From Anopheles merus (Eukaryota; Arthropoda; Insecta; Diptera; Culicidae): a stretch of DNA of 64,000 nt. The number at the start of each line of letters is the position of its first letter. Position 1 is the stretch's first letter. The notes under the pieces were generated by a model. That model worked only from the letters and a program-made list of their open reading frames with translations, had not been told where the DNA came from and did not search any database. Shown here piece by piece: positions 37,701-49,349 of this stretch. The stretch spans positions 22,581,960 through 22,645,959 of the forward strand of contig NC_054082.1 in the NCBI RefSeq assembly GCF_017562075.2. The letters are read 5' to 3'. The position numbers and the translations under genes are program-made.

Positions 37701-40028
37701 TTCGTCAAACTTATCCCGGGTTTCCCCGTCTTCCCTGCTTTTATCGCGGGAAAATCCCCCCCCACCAAACGATAGTGGTTTGGTGGTTTCGGTGCGCAAG
37801 GGGAATACGGGGACAGGGTATGTGCAAGCAAGAGCAGCCCTTTTTGTTGTTGTTTAGCGCTTGGGTAGGCACCCCCCAACGATTGTGCAAGCACGTTTGC
37901 AATAAGCAGGAGAGAAAAAACACGTGCACCGTTAGAAAGGTACAAACACAAACAGCAAGCTACCCCACGACATTCCGCTCCATAACCCCCCTGCTGTGGG
38001 TTAGGAGGGGGGGGGGGTTTGCTGATAAAACAGAAGAAAAAAAAACGTGCCACCGATACAACAACACCGCGCCCCGCACGACTTGGTGACGGGAAGTTGG
38101 GCAATGGGCTGTTGTGTTGTGTTCTCCCCGTCATTCGCCTTATCCGCGAATGAAAGATTGCAAAAATATGCAGTCGCGACACTTATCGTATCCGTCATCG
38201 ATGTTGATCAAGTTTGTTCGTTCGTTTGTTCGTTGTTTTTTTTCTGCAACTCACCACCACATATAGGGGGGGCCGCCTTTATCAGCGCATTTTTTTCTAC
38301 CAGCTTTGAGTTTGTTGTTCTTGGAATTCCTTCCAGTGCGGGGCGATTGCATAACGGCATGCCGGCGGTATCGGAAAACAACAACAACAACAACGACAGC
38401 AAGGCGTCATCTGACACAGCGCAATCACACAGCACTTGTGGACATTGTTGTTTGCGACATTATGCTTGTCCGTGGACTGTTGGATACGGCTTACTATACT
38501 ATTCCATATTCAGCGTTTTCCAGGAGTTCTCATGGCAGTGGGACACTTTTTTAGGTGTAATGAACGTAATGTAATGGGAATTGGACTCTATAGCACCCTT
38601 GTTGCACAAATCCAATAGGAATTTCCAAAAAGAGTTCAATTTCCAACATATTAAGTTAATTTTCCATAAGAAAGAGTCAAGAAAGTGTCCCACAGCTATG
38701 AGAACCCCTAGAAAACCCCGTCATTTAGAAACTGTAACATGATCCTCTTAGAGCGTCATTTTCTGCCTGTACATTAAAAGCGCGTCCTTACACCTCCCAT
38801 TAGCGCGCGCTGTAGGCTTACCCGAGCGCTGAAATAATTTCCGCCGCGTAGAAGCGCGTCCGATCCTCGGGGAATATGCGTTCGCGGCTCAGGTGGAAGA
38901 ACAGCTCGCCCCCGTTGACGTACTGCATCACGAAGCACAGCCGATCGACCGTTTGGAACGAGTACTTTAGCGACTGCGAAGAATGGAGAAGAGACAAGCG
39001 AACAAAACCCATCCCGTTAGTGGCTTTTCGTGGAAGGAAGATGATAGTGTGTGTTTATATGCGCAACACTTACTATCAAAAACGGATGATTGGTCGTCTT
39101 GAGCACGCGACTCTCGGCCATCGTGTGGGCCACCTCGTCCTTCTGTATGATGACGTCCTTTTTCAGTATCTTGATCGCGTACAGCTTCGAGGAGGTTTTC
39201 TCCCGGCACAGAATCACCTTGCCGAAGGTGCCTTTGCCGAGCACTTTCAGGAATTCAAAGTTTTCCAGCGTCTAAAATGCAAAAAAAAACAACAACAAAC
39301 GATTCCATTAAAGCATGTCCGGCGGCCTGCTGAATGTTTCCTCTACTTACCACCTTCCGCTTGCCGCTCACTTTGTCCGTCGCGGTACCGTACACCGGCT
39401 TCTCGTTCACCAGCTCGTCCTCCGCGATCGAGCCCATCTCGCAGTCGTCGTCGGCCGCCTGGTTCGGCAGCGTCGCCTGGTACACCTCCTCCTCGTTCAG
39501 CTTGTTCGCGACGCTGCGGATCGCCTCCACCCAGTCCTTCCGGTCGTTCTCGTCCTCCACGTGGAACATGCGCTCGATCACGGTCGTCCACTGGAGCCCG
39601 CGGATGATGAACGTGAACGGCCGGGGCCGATCGATCGACATGATCTGGCAGTCGCGCACGGTGAACTTGTTCGACGGTTCGGTCGGCACCTGCGGATCCG
39701 GCCGTATCTTGTAGCCCTCGAGCGTGCCGTCACTCTTCAGGATGAAGTAGCGCGAGCGCCACGTCTTGATGTGTTCGCCCCGCTTGTACAGCCAGCCCTC
39801 CTTCACGATGGTGGAGCAGCCGGCGGCGCCGCCGCCACCGCCGCCGCTGGACGACGAGCCGGCGACCATCGCACTGTCCGCCGACGATATCGACATTGTG
39901 GACGACATGGTCATTGGCGAGGCCAGCGACATGCTGGAGATGAGCGACGAGGTGGACGATTTTATGGATGCGGCGGCGGGCGTGGAGATGGCAATGGCGG
40001 GCGCATTCTGAACAGTTTTGGAAGTCAT
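34786..40028 (-). CDS. Akt: Akt / protein kinase B serine-threonine kinase, five coding exons
   Basis: Coding exons are 40028-39351, 39271-39074, 38973-38822, 35556-34938 and 34866-34786. All have GT-AG introns and the joins restore conserved sequence (KRKV|TLENF, HPFLI|SLKYSF, SALG|YLHSHG, HFSE|FSYQ), giving 575 residues. A Ser/Ala/Gly-rich extension (1-72) precedes the PH domain (about 74-180; KEGWLYKRGEHIKTW with the phosphoinositide-binding K/R set). The kinase domain starts near 231. It has glycine loop LGKGTFGKV (237-245), AIK lysine K260, catalytic YRD Asp354, DFG Asp372 and T-loop KTFCGTPEY with Thr388. The tail has turn-motif Thr530 and hydrophobic motif FSEFSY with Ser551 (equivalents of mammalian T308, T450 and S473). 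Akt is recruited by PIP3, activated by PDK1 and TORC2, and acts in insulin signalling. The ATG is supported by an in-frame TGA (40058-40056) nine codons upstream. Plus-strand openings over these GC-rich exons are shadows. Confidence 0.97.
36509..36751. mobile_element. MITE, 243 bp, TA-flanked, in Akt intron (copy 1)
   Basis: Terminal inverted repeats of about 36 bp start CAGCGTTTTCCAGGAGTTCT and end with the near-complement ...GAACCCCTGGAAAACGCTG. The element is flanked by TA on both sides (TTA...TAA if extended). There is no coding capacity. TA target and size suggest a non-autonomous Tc1/mariner-type MITE. Confidence 0.85.
38511..38721. mobile_element. MITE copy 2, same family and orientation, in Akt intron
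   Basis: It starts CAGCGTTTTCCAGGAGTTCT like copy 1 and shares internal blocks such as GGGAATTGGACTCTATAGCA and AAATCCAATAGGAATTT. The right end has decayed (CCCTAGAAAACCCCGTC) and the element is about 30 bp shorter, so it is probably the older or internally deleted copy. It lies 100 bp from the exon encoding SLKYSF. Confidence 0.8.
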
Positions 40029-40224
40029 GCTGGTTACGGGGCAGCGGGATGAGATTCAACACACCCTTTGTCCTTTCGGTACTTTTCTTTCTTAAATTAA
40101 GCCGCTGTCAGCCGATCCTGGCCGTTACTTTGGCGGGAAAGCGTTGAGATGTAATTTCGATTTCCTCTTGCCTTTCCGATCAGATTTTGTACACCTTTTG
40201 GCCGGCGTCTTCGCACGGTGCTAT
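40029..40224 (-). other. Akt: Probable Akt 5' UTR in the first coding exon
   Basis: On the minus strand a good 3' splice site (CCTTTTGCAG) ends at 40225, so an exon could start at 40224 and run 196 nt to the Akt ATG. It contains the in-frame stop that limits the N-terminus. The upstream partner exon is not certain. Confidence 0.5.
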
Positions 40225-40620
40225 CTGCAAAAGGAGGAAGGAAAGAAAGACAATGAGACACTTGTTAGCACTACACATTCGCGACTCTTTCACGTGCTCC
40301 GGGCGTGAGCTCACTCTTCACAATAACGACGGTAACGATCCCAGTCAAGAGCAACGCTCGAATTGTGTGCGTTTCACTATCTCCGTTCGGATGCAAACTC
40401 CGTGCGTGTGAGATGGATTCAAATTTCAGTAAAAACAACAAACGCGCCCCATCAACACACCGTCCAAATGGACATGCTTATAAAGAAGCGCGCACACACA
40501 CACACACCCCGACGGGGTTCGTCGCTACATTGTTGTCGTATCTTTCAATGCCTGTTCTTATCAAAACAAGTGCGGCCGTTGATAGACGACTGCAGCAGAA
40601 GGCGGCTCTCGCTCCCGCGT

Positions 40621-40623
<3 letters not shown>

Positions 40624-40678
<55 letters not shown>
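40624..40678. repeat. (CA)n microsatellite
   Basis: 55 bp of pure AC/CA dinucleotide, read as Thr-His or Val-Cys in spurious frames. Confidence 0.95.
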
Positions 40679-40679
<1 letters not shown>

Positions 40680-41563
40680 CCGCACATCCTATTTCATAAC
40701 TGGCGCCAAAACCGACCGCCCAACCGCCCCCGCCGATGCTGCCGGTTACCGTTGCACTCAGACACTTGCTCCACATCCCTGGCCACATGGGCATTGGGGT
40801 GTGGTGCAGTGTTTGACAGAGAAAAAGCACAATGTCGTCGGTACATCAGGGGGTGTTGTGGGGCAGTCTCCGCTAAACCTTTACTACAGCCTGCAGGGTT
40901 TGTAAATACTGTGTAAAGGAATTATATTGCATCAGCTGGGCCGCAGTGAATGGTAGAAGAATGTGACCAATTTTTCTTCATTTTTCCCTCAAATACGGAA
41001 GTAGTTTTCAGCCACAAGTTTAAACTGTACAATATCTTAACTTATACACACACAGACGCACCCTCCCCTGGTCGCGAGCAAGACGCTTAATTTCGTACAC
41101 ATGACTCATTCGCTCTAATTCAGACTCCATTTTTGCCCAAAACCCCTAAAACGGTTTGGCAGTTAGAAACGCCAAGCGGGTCAAAATAAAACCACTGCGC
41201 AATAGCACAGAGCGGCGTCATTCAGCCCCTTTCCCGCCACCCTTTCCGACCCTTTGCATCCCCAGCCCCTACATTGCGCACTGGACTACTGGTGGTTCGT
41301 ATACATTGTTGCTTCATCATCCCCCAATGAAGCACCCCCACCAAAGATCATGTAGTGGCGTAGAGCATACGCGTGTGTGAGTGTGTGTGCGTTAGGGGTA
41401 ATCATGATGCTAGCAGTGGGAGAGGAAACAGAAGAGGAGGTGTATATGGGGAGGGGTGGCAGTTCAAAAACACCTGTTTTTCACTATCATTCTTTCTCCG
41501 CCGCCGCCTCTGCGCTACAATGTTGTTGCTTGCTGATCGGTACGCAGCGGTGCGATAGAAGTA

Positions 41564-41575
41564 GAGAGAGAGCGA

Positions 41576-41616
<41 letters not shown>

Positions 41617-41651
41617 CGAGAGAGAGAGAAAGAGAAAGAGAAAGAGAAAGA
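41564..41651. repeat. (GA)n microsatellite grading into (GAAA)n
   Basis: Pure GA units interrupted by GC, then AAAGAG units to about 41651. Spurious Arg-Glu and Ser-Leu frames cross it. Confidence 0.9.
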
Positions 41652-43429
41652 GCCAGAAGTAAGGTTTAATTTATTTGCAATCAAAACTGTGATTTTGCAA
41701 TAAATAAGAGGAGTGTAATAGAAAAAAAAACATTAAGGCAAAGAAATCAGTCACTAGGGTTTGTTTTAATTGATGAATCTTATATTACTGAAAACTTCCG
41801 AAAGGCGTAGCTTTTTCGTCAAATTGAAAATGGATCTAGGTTCTAGCAATAAACCGACAGATTAGTTCCTGCATTTCAGACAGTTATTGCACACTTTAAC
41901 GGTTTGCTGTAACTTAGTCATGCACAACACAGCAACATCAAGAAATGACAGTATATGACCGAGACTGATTATAGACTTAGATCATAGACTTTCTTTCCAA
42001 TCTAGCAACCAGGGGGTCGTCGAACGCAGTTTGAAACGATATTAAATCGTTGGACGCAAATGAACGCAAACAACAACCCCATATACTCCCCCTTCGCATC
42101 CATCCCCCCCCCTCCCCCCCCCTTGCACACCACGAGTACGCGTTGTTGGGACAAAAATAAATCTAAAAACAATAAAATTCAAATTAAACCTTGTAAACAC
42201 AGACAGGGACCGACCTACGGAGAGACAGAGAGAGCCGGTGAGCAGCGGAGAAATTCTCGGAATCAACCCGAAAAACACAAACACGCGCCGTGCCGCGGTG
42301 GTGGTGGTTTCTCGTTCCCGCGGTTTGCGATTTTATCCGCCGCTCTTCCGGGAACCATAACATTCCAGACGGCGGCACAGACACACGAGAAGGAACCGAG
42401 CAAAAAAAAAAAACCCTCACCCTTTTCTGTCCCACGATGGTGGTGGTGGTGGGTGATGGTCCCATCGAAAAAAGTAGGTCATCGTTTCCTACGCACAAGA
42501 CCCTTCCGTCCTCCGGCCACACCGCCACGCCGTGTGCTGACCCGCGTCTGTTGTTATGATGCAAGCAATCATAATGAAAACAAGGAAAACAAAAATACAA
42601 CAGCCGCTTGATTGATTTTTACGGCGGCAGCAGCTGCTGCTTTTTGTTTTGGTGGGGAGCAGTGGTCTTGGACCAAATAACCTTTGCAGTAGCAGCAGCA
42701 GCACAAGACATTTTGTATTCAACGCAAACGTTTTTTATCTTGTTTTTCAAGAACCAATAACATCCGGGTTTGCCATACCCAGAGGCCCAGGTCAAAAGTC
42801 CAATAATGGTACGTAATGGTTTTACCATCAACTGCGCATTTTCCTTCGAAATGGACAGTGCGATCAGTTCCTGGGAAAGTGTAAACCCCTTTGCAAGGGA
42901 AACTCATGTGTGATAAGGTCTCACACCGCTTCCGGCTGGGACGGTCCGGCAATGGGACAGGGACAGTCACTCCATGCTGCACGGGGGGACGGTGGAGCGT
43001 GGAATGTAAACAAACCTTGTAACAACCCACATGCAAACAACTACCAGGCATGGCAGCATGGCGCATGATTGAATTAAGGCGCCCATTCCCAAGTCACATG
43101 GGGCCCTCGCTACACAGCCCAAACCACAGTAGGAGCGAGCGAGCGTGTGGGGGGTGGGAAAATTGAGTACCGCTGGAAACTGGGTCACCACCATCGCCAC
43201 CCCAGCTCACACACACTTTTTGGCTGTGGCACTTTGTGTGTGTGTGTGTGACTGTCCCATATTTTGGGACACCACCACACACACGCACCTTATTTTCCCA
43301 TCGACGATTCATGTTCTCCCGGGGGTGTTCTCCCGTTCTGGTACGGGTGGGGTACACAGCAGCCACATATCAACAATGAAATAGTGATTTTGAGGACAAA
43401 TGAATGGAAAATACAAGTCAGAATCGTTT

Positions 43430-43454
43430 GGGGGGGGGGGGGGGGGGGGGGGGG
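43430..43454. repeat. Poly-G run, 25 bases
   Basis: G25 followed by A and two further short G runs (GAGGC ends it). It can form stacked G-quadruplexes; the length is uncertain in assemblies. Confidence 0.9.
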
Positions 43455-43748
43455 AGGGGGGAGGCTTATCAGTAACTGCATTATGTAACTCTGTGACACA
43501 GTAGTAGTATGGGAGTCGTTTTTCTATCCCTTTAAAATATGCTTTCGGTGCAATTTCTCTGCTAATAACGCAATGTAACGCAATTGCACACGTAGTTCTT
43601 GATCCGGCAGTCTTTGGAAATATTTACTCAAACACTCGTTTCTCGCATGCACTCTTCGGTTAAGCTGCTCAAGCGGTCAAGCAGCAAACGCACGTTAGAA
43701 ATCAATACGGTAACCACCCCAGTGGTCGACCAAGCCCGGATGCAACCC

Positions 43749-43752
<4 letters not shown>

Positions 43753-43807
<55 letters not shown>

Positions 43808-44075
43808 TCCAGCATGCAACATGCAACTACACTGCATGACTGCACCAGGCATGCAGTGCGCTTCGCCCTTTGTCGAGAGAGATAAAGAGAGAGAGAGAGA
43901 TAAAAAGAGGGATAAAAGAAGAGACAGAGAGAGCGAGATAAGGAGGGATAGAGATAGAGTGAAATAGATAAAAGAGAGAGAAGGAGAGAGGGATAAAAAA
44001 GAAAGCTAGAAAGAGAGATAAAGAGGGAGCGATAAGGATAGAGGGATAAAGAGAGAGGGATAAAGGGAGAGAGAG
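43753..44075. repeat. (GA)n followed by impure GA/GATA purine tract
   Basis: Pure GA from 43753 to 43803, a 60-bp unique insert containing three ATGCA motifs, then GAGA/GATAAA-type purine-rich sequence to about 44075. One strand is almost entirely purine. Confidence 0.85.
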
Positions 44076-45763
44076 TACAAACAGTCACACACACAAACAC
44101 ACACACACACACGGCAAAAGATCGTCATCCGATTCTCACTCGCCATATATCTCCGTTTGCTGCAATCGGGGTGCAGCTATCCTGCTCTCCCCGGTACCAA
44201 CCAACCGGAAACAACCCCGCGTGTGTGTGTGTAGTGTACGTTCATTCATTGCTCGGGGCAGAATCAGCCGCCGTGCACGTAAAATTTGCGTAACGAATTG
44301 ACTCGGAGCACAAGATTCGAGCTGCTGTCTGCTTCCCTCGTCCGACCAACACACACACACACACACGGGGGCAAAGATGGGAGAAGGAAGTGCATACATC
44401 CGGCCGGCACTGCAAGGTACCCGCCGAGACAAAAAAAAAACCCCGTTCCGTTGCATCAATCACAAAAGCGTTGAGAAGCGAAGCGAAGGGAAAGCAAAAT
44501 GGGGAAAACACTAACACAGCTAAAGACAAGACAAAATTAGCGCATAAAAAAGTCTATTCTGAACATTGTGCACCAGACCAGTGGAGGAAAAAGAGCAAAA
44601 AGAACAAAACGATAAAACATATAGAGGGGGGGGGGGGGATGGAGGGGTGTGGGAAACCCGTACTCTCGCGTGGCGCTGGTTGTTTCGTTAGGGTTGTGGA
44701 AAGCCACACCCAAAAGTGTCTGGGGCTGGGGGGGAGGTTCGTCGCTCAAAACCCTGACCTAACCGAACGCGGTTGGCATCGCGTGAGGCGCATCGGCAGC
44801 AAAGACCTTCCCCAACATTCCCGAGAAACACGCACACACACACACACACACACATTCACATGGACAACGAATGGTCCCTTCACCCCGTTCTTCTTTCTTC
44901 CACGATCAAACTCTCACTGCCACACGTTCACCAACGTCATCCCAGTAGCATGAGAGCGGCGAGTAAGAGTGCACACGGGTGTATGCCTGCCGGGAGCCAC
45001 GCGTCTCTGCCTTTTGGATTTGGCCATTGCAAACACTTGCCATATAGATGTTTTCACCCTCCCAGCTTGGGATGCAACTCACCAACCTGCCCCGGCTACC
45101 GCTGTAACGCTCCCTTTTCCGTCAAACTCGTACAGCGGGAGAGGAATTATTGATCCCGTCAAAATCCCATTGCACAATCGCCGAGGTCACAACGAAAAGC
45201 TGCTACTGTAGGCAGTCGACAGCGGGTGTTGTGGGGGATAATGTGGAATTCTAGTCTCGTTTCTTCAAGATGCAGCTTCTTCAGCCATGCGCAGCATGCC
45301 GCAGCCAGCCAGCATGATGATGCTGGGAACGTGCTAGTCACAAGGGGACGCGCAGCAAGGCAAAGGATTTGAATATTTTACGACGTAGCAAGGTTTTAGA
45401 GACGGGGGGCTGTTCGTCCAAATGTACAACAAACCTCAATTATAAATGATCGTCAGAGGGATATGTATAAGGTTCATCAAAAAGGGAAATGGATTCCCGC
45501 TTCACGGCAAGGCAGAAGAATGCAGCTGCAACCAAGAACTACGAATAGGACAAGAACCATCGGCCGCGGAAAAATATCATGCCAAAGACTAATCATGACC
45601 TTCTCTTTCTTGCAGTCTCGAAAAAACTTGTTTATTTCGGATCAAAAAGACTTGTATTTTTTGGAAAAGCGATGCGTAAAGTTGTAAAAAATCCCGAGTC
45701 GACTCCATTCGGACTAGGATAATTTCGGAACCGACTCCGGAAGGTAGGTCCGCCCAGTGTTAT

Positions 45764-46302
45764 CTGGAGTCGTGCGGAATCGCCCGGAGTCGTCCGGAGT
45801 CGTCCAGAGTCGTCCGGAGTCGTCCAGAGTCGTCCGAAGTCGGAATCGCCCGGAGTCGCTCCGGAATCGCTCCGGAGTCGTCCGAAGTCGATCGGAGTCG
45901 TCCAGAGTCGTCCAGAGTCGTCCAGAGTCGTCCAGAGTCGTCCAGAGTCGTCCAGAGTCGTCCAGAGTCGTCCAGAGTCGTCCGAAGTCATTCGGAGTCG
46001 GAATTGCCCAGAGTCGTTCGAAGTCGTCCGGAGTCGTCCGGAGTCGCCCGGAATCGTTTGAAGTCGTCCGGAATCGTTACAAGTCGTCCGGAGTAGTCCG
46101 GAGTCGGAATCGTCCGGAATCGTTCGGAATCGTTCGGAATCGTCCGGAGTCGTCCAAAGTCGTCCAGAGTCGTCCGGAGTCGTCCAGAGTCGTCCGGAGT
46201 CGTCCAGAGTCGTCTGGAGTCGCCCGGAGTCGTCCAGAGTCGTCCGGAGTCGTCTGGAGTCGTCCAGAGTCGTCTGGAGTCGTCCGGAGTCGTCCGAAGT
46301 CG
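45764..46302. repeat. 10-bp minisatellite, GTCGTCCRGA-type unit
   Basis: About 540 bp of a 10-bp unit read GTCGTCCGGA or GTCGTCCAGA, with variants GGAATCG and TCTGGA. Eight successive perfect TCCAGAGTCG copies lie at 45901-45980, marking recent expansion, with more diverged copies on both sides. The unit has no stop codon in the main frames, so frames stay open on both strands across the array. These are not genes. Related CGAGTCGACTC and CCGACTCCGG pieces lie just left at about 45693-45740. Confidence 0.95.
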
Positions 46303-47794
46303 AAATTGCCCGAAATTATTTTGCATTTAACAATTGGTGCGTTAAATGAGAACAATTTCCTCAACGTATTGCCAAGTTTCAGAAAACCGGGTATCTTCAA
46401 ATTAGCGTCTCTCTGGCACTACATGTATGTGGCAATCCTTCAGCCTCATTGCTATCCCTCTCAAGGACGTCCTTGGATGTGGAACGAGGAGTGGAGGGTT
46501 TTAAAAATATCCTTCTACAATTAATTGGAAGCTGCCATTGCTTACTCCACACTACCACACTTACAAACACACACAGCGTGTTAGGGTGCCACACAATTGT
46601 AACCAATTAACGGCCAATTGATCAATTGATTAGTGATGATACTGGAGCGGTAAGGGAAGGAAGAAAAAGAAAAGGAAAGCTTCTTCACGGGATTCTTCAT
46701 TGGTCGTTTCAAGCAGCAGCAGTAGTGGCTTATTACATTTAATTTCATTTCGATTGCCTCGATCCACCCGGGATTTTCCGTGTGGATTGTGCAGAGAGAA
46801 GAAGCGAAGAAGTGAAAATAACGGCTGATGGCTTACAATAGAAAAAAAACGGGCTAATTACTGAGTACTAATTGGTACCAATGCGTCAACTATAGGCGTT
46901 CTTCGCTTCGTTGCTTATTGCGACTTTATTGAGAACTTGTTTTTAACAAATATCTCTCCCAAACTTTATAATCCTTCGTTGGGATATTCTGTATTCGCTG
47001 ACTTACACGGTACACCAACACAAACAGGTAAAACACTCCGTTACTGATAGCAATGAAATCCGCATTGATAACAGGAACCCACGCCCCCCTTCACGACTGT
47101 TTGCCCCAACCTCTTTACGGTACCGTAACTACGGCGGCACATCGCTGTGTGAATTAAGTTGATGCGCCATAAACCTGGCATTGGCGTCATTGACACACAC
47201 ACACACACACAGACACGCACAGCAGAGAGAGGGGGGGGGGCGACACACCACACGGTGGCGGTTATTCCATGGGCTAAAGTGCGCAGCAATCGGTAAACAC
47301 AGCCAGTCAGCCAGCCAGAGCACGTGTGTGTCCGTCGTAAGAGCACTCGCGAGGGCAGTGCGCGCGAAGCAGTCGCGCAAGGGAAGGGGTGAAGGAAAAA
47401 CGTGTCACGTTTTTATTGCACTGTCAACAAGTCCCGTTCACGGCGTCACACGCTGCATGCATGTCCCCGCTCCATCCCCCCCAATCTAACCGCGCTCGAA
47501 ATGTCACAATCATCGCTGTTAGTAGAAATTTTGTAAACAACTCCGCAAACAAGCAGCCGGGAAAAATCGAAAAAAGTAGATTTATTTGATGTTCATTGAA
47601 GACTTTTCCAGTTACCAATACGTTGCTCATCGCCTAACCACTATCAAAACGGAGCAACAAAAAAAACAACACGCAGTAAACACGAAACCGGATGCGGAAG
47701 ATCACTTCCGTTCGGCGAGCGTGTTCTTATCAGCGCTGTGTAAGAAGTTCAGCCGAAAATGTAACCCCCAACGATACGAAAAGAAGTAACAGTT

Positions 47795-47873
47795 CCCCCC
47801 CACCCTCTACCTCCCCCCCACCCTCTACCTCCCCCCCACCCTCTACCTCCCCCCCCCCCCCCCTTTGCGAAGA
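47795..47873. repeat. C-rich tandem repeat, ~18-19 bp unit, three copies
   Basis: The unit CCCCCCCACCCTCTACCT is repeated three times and ends in a C16-like run before TTTGCG. Confidence 0.85.
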
Positions 47874-48684
47874 AGTTAGAGCGCCAAACGATGAGCGAAC
47901 GTTGTTTACTACGACTGCAATACTGCTGTTTGTCGCACTCAAATACTCTGGACCGGACCGCATGTGGCCACGCGCCAACAGCTTTTCACCCTGCCACCTA
48001 CCCCTCCCCTCTCCCTTCGAAGTGGGGGCCAACGGATGCATTCTATTCGGCACTGTCTCTCGACCCTACGAAAACAGCGACCGTGCATGTGGAGTGGAGC
48101 CCTTCCCCTTCACCTCCCCCCCCCCCACCACCCCACCTTACAACCATCACCATCTGCGTCATGGAGTTCACATTCGATCCGCAACCGCGTTCGCACCTTA
48201 TCACACTTAGCCCTCCCCCCCCCCTCCCTCAGGCGCTTCCCTTTGCCCCCACACCAATCAGTCGCTGACGGCACAAACATCTCGCGAATCAAAACACGGT
48301 ACCCGCCTGGTCTCCATGCCTCCCCCTTACCCCACAGCTACAGCATTGGGACAGGTGGTGTGGCGCCAGGTCACAGATTAATAGCGTAAGTGCGCGTGCG
48401 TGTATGTGTTGCGCGTGTTTATGCGCAACAGGGGAACGCAAAGTGCGCAACGAGGTGTGTGTGTGTGTGTGTGTGGCCCGGTAAACTCGCCCGTGTTGCC
48501 ATTTGATACACCACTTCGCCTGGCGCAGGGGTGGCGCCACATTACATGGGCGGGTGTGGAGGAAGGGAAGGCAGGGGCTGTCTGGCCGGCGTGTCATAAA
48601 CGGGGGCGATTAAAATGCACAAACAAACTTCACCCGAATCGATTTGCAGTGCGAGCGAACAATGTAAGATGCAGCTTGTTGTTT

Positions 48685-48685
48685 T

Positions 48686-48716
<31 letters not shown>

Positions 48717-48723
48717 CGCGCGC

Positions 48724-48821
<98 letters not shown>
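48685..48821. repeat. Alternating purine-pyrimidine tract (TG)n(CG)15(TG)n
   Basis: 137 bp of unbroken purine-pyrimidine alternation: TG from 48685, CG x15 at 48709-48738, then TG to about 48820. CG and TG alternation is the classical Z-DNA-forming sequence, and CG is the strongest form. Confidence 0.96.
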
Positions 48822-48822
<1 letters not shown>

Positions 48823-49082
48823 CTCTTTTCTTCATGACCCCTACCCCTCCCCTGTTGTTGCGATCGCTGGAACAATTGTGGCGTCACGATTGCGAGCAGC
48901 ACTTGTTCTCGCGTAATCGATTCGAGCTACGTTCTGTTTGTATACTTCGGTAGACGATTCTTTGATCAACGGAAGCTGGAGTTCTGAGTAGTGGACGTTA
49001 ATGAATCTTTAAAACTGGCCAAGAGGATATTCATCACTCTATACATTCAGCAACATTCATATACTTCTTGAAGCAATCATGA

Positions 49083-49349
49083 TTGCTTAATCATTCGCAA
49101 AAGCTTGAAGAATGGATCAACTGCGAACTCAGGCGCAGGGGAGCACAGCGAACTCTATGGCTGGATCAAGTGAAGCGAAACCCGACGGAGATCGGGTGTC
49201 TGCATGGATGGGAGGCTGCAGCCAGGGACCGAGCTACCTGGAGAATGATTGTCATGTCCGAGCTCTATCATGAGCAGGCCAAACAAGTGAGAAAGGTAGT
49301 TGAACAAACAAGGAATTGCCAAAGATTTGTGAAATTCAAACTCAAATAA
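49083..49349 (+). pseudogene. Fragment of a non-LTR retrotransposon ORF2 C-terminus
   Basis: An open frame of 88 codons contains RRRGAQRTLWLDQVKR and, 13 residues on, GWEAAARDRATWRMIV. The pattern RRRGxxxxxWxDQV(K/x)...W..AAxDRxxWR is typical of the C-terminal tail of non-LTR retrotransposon proteins, after the reverse transcriptase. No reverse transcriptase or endonuclease sequence is visible upstream, so it is a 5'-truncated dead copy. Homology is judged by eye; the family is not identified. Confidence 0.6.

Larger units (their letters stand above)
35557..38821 (-). other. Akt: Large Akt intron between kinase exons 3 and 4
   Basis: 3265 bp between ALG| (donor GTAAGC, 38821-38816) and |YLHSHG (acceptor CGCCTTCCAG ending at 35557). 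It holds two related MITEs (36509-36751 and 38511-38721), TC/CA microsatellites and no coding frame. The other three coding introns are small (71-100 bp). Confidence 0.85.
40225..45763. other. Noncoding region upstream of Akt, microsatellite-rich
   Basis: No frame with coding character or known domain. It contains (CA)n at 40624-40678, (GA)n at 41564-41651 and 43753-43803, impure GA/GATA runs to about 44075, and G25 at 43430-43454. It may be an Akt 5' intron if the remote exon at 54397-54466 is real; otherwise it is intergenic. Confidence 0.5.

Noticed and set aside
45757..46524. 255-codon frame with repeated Ser-Gly-Val-Val-Arg-type peptide
   Set aside because: It is entirely explained by a 10-bp minisatellite with no stop codon; minus-strand frames in the same array are equally open.
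48400..48953. Cys-Val and Thr-His repeat frames
   Set aside because: Products of the GT/CG microsatellite in alternative frames.
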